Part shown: positions 61,538 through 64,000 of the stretch, piece after piece
Layout of the letters: every line of letters begins with the position of its first letter
How positions within the stretch are numbered: position 1 is the first letter of the stretch
Notes under the pieces: generated by a model
Told to the model about the DNA's origin: nothing
What the model saw: the letters and a program-made list of their open reading frames with translations, nothing else
Databases searched by the model: none
Position numbers and translations under genes: made by a program
Origin: Sphingobacteriaceae bacterium
GTDB lineage: Bacteria; Bacteroidota; Bacteroidia; B-17B0; Aurantibacillaceae
DNA: 64,000 nucleotides
NCBI GenBank assembly: GCA_016705695.1
Contig: JADJLA010000014.1
Coordinates: 6,249 to 70,248, forward strand
Reading direction: 5' to 3'

Positions 61538-62200
61538 TTATCGGTCTCTGATAATTGTGATCGGGTTTGTCGTGTTTATATATGGTGTTTTTAGAACGTA
61601 TTTCTCATCGCCATGCCTTTCAAGAAGAACGATATCACAATTTGCCGGGTTTGCTAATAGTTCAAACTCCTCTACCGTCCAGTGAAACCACTTCATTAAA
61701 AACAAGCGAATTGACATACCATGAGTTATTATTATTGCATTGTATGGATACTTCGATTTTTCAAAATCACGGTGCAAGGTGCCAAAAAAATCACTTACAC
61801 GGTCGTAAACATCCGCGGCAGATTCACCATCAGGAATTCTGAAATAGAAAGTACCGTATGTGTCCCTGTCAGCTTCTACTTTCTTGCCCTCTTCAGGTGT
61901 TCTCAAATGACCCCACTCTTGCTCGCGAATTCTAGGCTCCTCCAAATATGTAAAGTCTTTTCGACCCAATCCTTTTACAATTTGCTCAAAAGTTGAACGG
62001 GTTCGCTACATCGGTGATACGTAAAAAAATAGAGATTCATCCTTTACAATTTCCTTAAGCCTCTTACCTGCTTCGAGTGCTTGATTTAACCCCTTTTGAG
62101 TTAATTCCAATGTATAATCTGGCTTTTGGTTATACACCATCTTATCAACATTGCCCTCAGACTCACCATGTCTGATCGAAATAATTCGCTTCGGTTTCAT
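61538..62200 (-). pseudogene. Histidine phosphatase / phosphoglycerate mutase-like protein, one amber codon
   Basis: The frame from the ATG at 62200 has the phosphohistidine motif IISIRHGESEGNVD, and is stopped by a TAG at 62006-62008. It continues in the same frame with RTRSTFEQIVKG, REQEWGHLR and the second catalytic His in AIIITHGMSIRLF. Full length would be 220 residues, normal for the family. The stop lies where relatives have SPYxRTR; CAG to TAG is the simplest cause. The substrate is unknown; members dephosphorylate sugar phosphates or nucleotides. Confidence 0.82.
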
Positions 62201-62316
62201 AGATTAATATTTCTTTAAAATTACTTAAAAGTTCTCACCATAGCAGTGAACTCTCCTGTCTCTAATTCAATGATTTATATAAATTCAAAAAAACAAATTA
62301 TACAATCATACATTAA

Positions 62317-62601
62317 TTAAACCTTACATTTAATGGCATACTTTTTAAGAAAATCGTCAGCCTTTTTTAAACTCTTTTTCGAATAATTATGTTTAGTGGT
62401 GCTTTCATCCTTAGAATCAGGATTAGAAACTATAATGCCATTTTTTGCATTAACACAAAGATCAACAATTGTTTTAATGAAGATTTTGTGTTCATCTCTT
62501 AACTTTTTCTCATCCACCTTTAATTCTTCCAGCGTCTCCTGAAATTGCGCATCCAATTCTATTTTGAGAGGTTTGCCCTGCTTTTTCTTCGTCTTTTTCA
62601 T
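62317..62601 (-). CDS. Small Lys-rich protein of unknown function
   Basis: A 94-residue, strongly basic protein (MKKTKKKQGKPLKIELD, YSKKSLKKADDFLKKYAIKCKV) with a central helix (ETLEELKVDEKKLRDEHKIFIKTIVDLCVN). It lies between the phosphatase and the next unknown gene, all on the same strand, so a short operon is possible. No homologue recognised. Confidence 0.55.
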   Translation of the reverse strand: MKKTKKKQGKPLKIELDAQFQETLEELKVDEKKLRDEHKIFIKTIVDLCVNAKNGIIVSNPDSKDESTTKHNYSKKSLKKADDFLKKYAIKCKV

Positions 62602-62659
62602 ATTATATTAATTTGATCATTAAAATTTCTCTCACTTCGAATTTTGCTAAAGAAATACA

Positions 62660-63496
62660 CTATAAAACAGCTTCAATTTTTCCTATTGCTTCACTTAGTG
62701 TTCCGCCAAGACCTAAACCCTCATCATCAACATAAGCCTGGTAGGTTATCCCGAAATCGTTTCTCGCATCCTCAAAATCCCTTATGAAAGTTTTATCTTT
62801 ATTTAAAACAAGGACAACAAGAATCTTTCGATATTTATAAAGGAGGTTGCACGTTTCCTTCTCTTTGGATTTATCATGATCATTTATTAATGATTCAAGA
62901 TTTTCGTAGATGGTAGAAATATCGCGGCTTATTACTATTAATTTTCCATTAAACTCCGTCAATTTTCGCTTTGTTTTGTTATATATCACTTCAAAGTCAT
63001 TGAGAAATTTTCCAATGTTAGCAGCATGGTTTTCGCAGTCTTTTTGTATTACCGCAATATTAGAATTTAAAAATTTAAGAGCATTATTTAACGCTATCAC
63101 TTTTGAATCATCGTTCCAGAGAGGCCTAAGCACTTTATCAAGGCCTAAAATTGATCCATTTTTTTCAGCTATAGTCAACTTACCAAGAGCGACATGAAGA
63201 TCGTCTTGTAATATATTTTGAATTCGCCCAAATGTTTCGCGATCGTATTCACAATAATTCAGCTTAAACTTTTCTATCATAATTATCTTCAACATCAGAT
63301 TAGCCAAATAAATTAGTTCGGTATGTTCGCTGTACGATTGATGTCTAAAAGGATTAGCTCGGAAATTTTGCAATTTATTATTAAAAACGATCACCAGCTT
63401 CAATTCGGAAGAGAATTCCTTATCTAATAACTCTGAAAGATCGTTTAAGAGAGAATCCATTTCATCCACTTTTTTCATGTACTTCTTCGAATTCAT
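62660..63496 (-). CDS. Helical protein of unknown function
   Basis: About 278 residues when started at the ATG at 63496 (MNSKKYMKKVDEM); later ATGs at 63478 and 63460 are also possible. It is almost wholly helical and charged (KLTEFNGKLIVISRDISTIYENLESLIND), with likely coiled coils and no signal peptide. The C-terminus (DEGLGLGGTLSEAIGKIEAVL) is glycine-rich. It overlaps the end of the small gene upstream in another frame, indicating coupling. No family recognised. Confidence 0.6.
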   Translation of the reverse strand: MNSKKYMKKVDEMDSLLNDLSELLDKEFSSELKLVIVFNNKLQNFRANPFRHQSYSEHTELIYLANLMLKIIMIEKFKLNYCEYDRETFGRIQNILQDDLHVALGKLTIAEKNGSILGLDKVLRPLWNDDSKVIALNNALKFLNSNIAVIQKDCENHAANIGKFLNDFEVIYNKTKRKLTEFNGKLIVISRDISTIYENLESLINDHDKSKEKETCNLLYKYRKILVVLVLNKDKTFIRDFEDARNDFGITYQAYVDDEGLGLGGTLSEAIGKIEAVL

Positions 63497-63667
63497 CTTC
63501 AAATCGTTTGGATGTATTATGAAGAAGGTCGATCAACGAAATATTAAAAATTATTTCACCTTCAATTTTAATCAATTCAAGGAATTCGTGTGTGTTTATT
63601 ATCCACGAACATCAGAATTTAATATTTCGAATCCGGTTTTTGGTGGAGTTTTCGATCGTTTTGCCAT
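63462..63667 (-). pseudogene. Small unknown gene with a single-base frameshift
   Basis: The ATG at 63667 starts MAKRSKTPPKTGFEILNSDV, ending at a TAA after RG. A second frame continues IINTHEFLELIKIEGEIIF, then DLLHNTSKRFEDEFEEVHEKSG and a TGA at 63462. One base added near 63606-63609 joins the two into a protein of about 68 residues. The end overlaps the start of the following gene by about 35 bases, a typical operon arrangement. Function unknown. Confidence 0.55.
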
Positions 63668-63728
63668 AATGATACTTGGGTTGCTAAAAATACAGCGGCG
63701 TGGAAATTCAGCAATCTGAGTCCGACGT

Positions 63729-63821
63729 ACCGCGAAGCACGCATTACACAAATAAACTAAACCCCACGCCTGATCGTGAGCATTTGAGTTTATCCTTGTG
63801 TAATTTTGAAATTCTCGCGGT
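63729..63821. repeat. 93-base nested inverted repeat
   Basis: Three nested pairs share a centre: outer ACCGCGA/TCGCGGT, middle TTACACAAATAAACT / AGTTTATCCTTGTGTAA, and inner CACG/CGTG. The gap 63668-64000 shows no gene. It could be an island boundary, a MITE-like palindrome, or a structured RNA. Confidence 0.65.
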
Positions 63822-64000
63822 TTTTCGGATTCAAAGAATTAACTAACGCTAATATTTTTCTACTTCTCTTTGTTTACATATTATTTATAGTAAATATATT
63901 ATTTTATTTACCTAATTGCATTGTATCGGTCTAAAATAAAGGCTTATTGTTCAAAAATTGCATCCTTGCGGGAGGTTTTTGATTATTTATTAGTGTTAAT

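Noticed and set aside
63477..63719. Plus-strand 80-residue frame near the right edge
   Set aside because: It is antisense to two minus-strand frames with better protein character (63462-63667 after a one-base repair, and the start of the gene ending at 62660).

Overview
The window is an AT-rich chromosomal segment of a member of the Bacteroidota. The evidence is several secreted proteins with a type IX secretion (T9SS) C-terminal domain, promoters of the TTTG-N17..19-TAnnTTTG type, a sulfite reductase fused to a HEPN domain, a siroheme-synthase/TauE fusion, and DUF3987 and DUF6371-like mobile-element replication genes. I cannot assign a genus.

Layout. 1-2.5 kb: the 3' end of purM, then six tandem paralogous Cys-rich mini-lipoproteins. 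2.5-7.7 kb: enoyl-CoA hydratase, a lipoprotein, lysS, photolyase and gamma-carbonic anhydrase. 7.9-16.4 kb: three large secreted proteins, namely a BNR/PKD protein whose T9SS signal has been deleted, an adhesin-like protein and a PNGase F-like protein. 16.6-26.9 kb: one long minus-strand sulfate-assimilation operon (sulfite reductase, cobA, siroheme synthase-TauE, ferredoxin reductase, OsmC, metZ, cysH, cysD, cysN). It is headed by a promoter, a short reading frame containing MMCCMMC, and an intrinsic terminator just before the first gene, which looks like Cys/Met attenuation control. 27-28.4 kb: a desaturase and an Rrf2 regulator. 29.1-34.7 kb: the cell-elongation cluster mreB-mreC-mreD-mrdA-rodA, in which mrdA and rodA each carry one in-frame stop. 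34.9-53.8 kb: housekeeping genes (purH, phoH-like, radA, holB, dtd, pyrR, pyrB) mixed with secreted proteins, a CHAT-TPR protein, a lytic transglycosylase, a BI-1 protein and several palindromic intergenic repeats.

54-64 kb is an accessory island beside tRNA-Arg(CCU). It carries an excisionase-like HTH protein, a DUF3987 gene and a zinc-finger/toprim primase (both frameshifted), small element proteins, a stand-alone FtsH-type peptidase domain, decayed coding fragments, a 0.73-kb array of 106-118-bp degenerate tandem repeats, a second 167-bp-spaced repeat pair, a histidine phosphatase with an amber codon, and unknown genes. No integrase is visible.

Many otherwise well-conserved reading frames (at least a dozen events) are broken by single-base indels, several in A/T homopolymers, or by single stop codons. 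Some of these are in normally essential genes, so sequencing or assembly error must be excluded before calling them pseudogenes. All three stop codons are used as genuine ends elsewhere in the window, so recoding is not supported.
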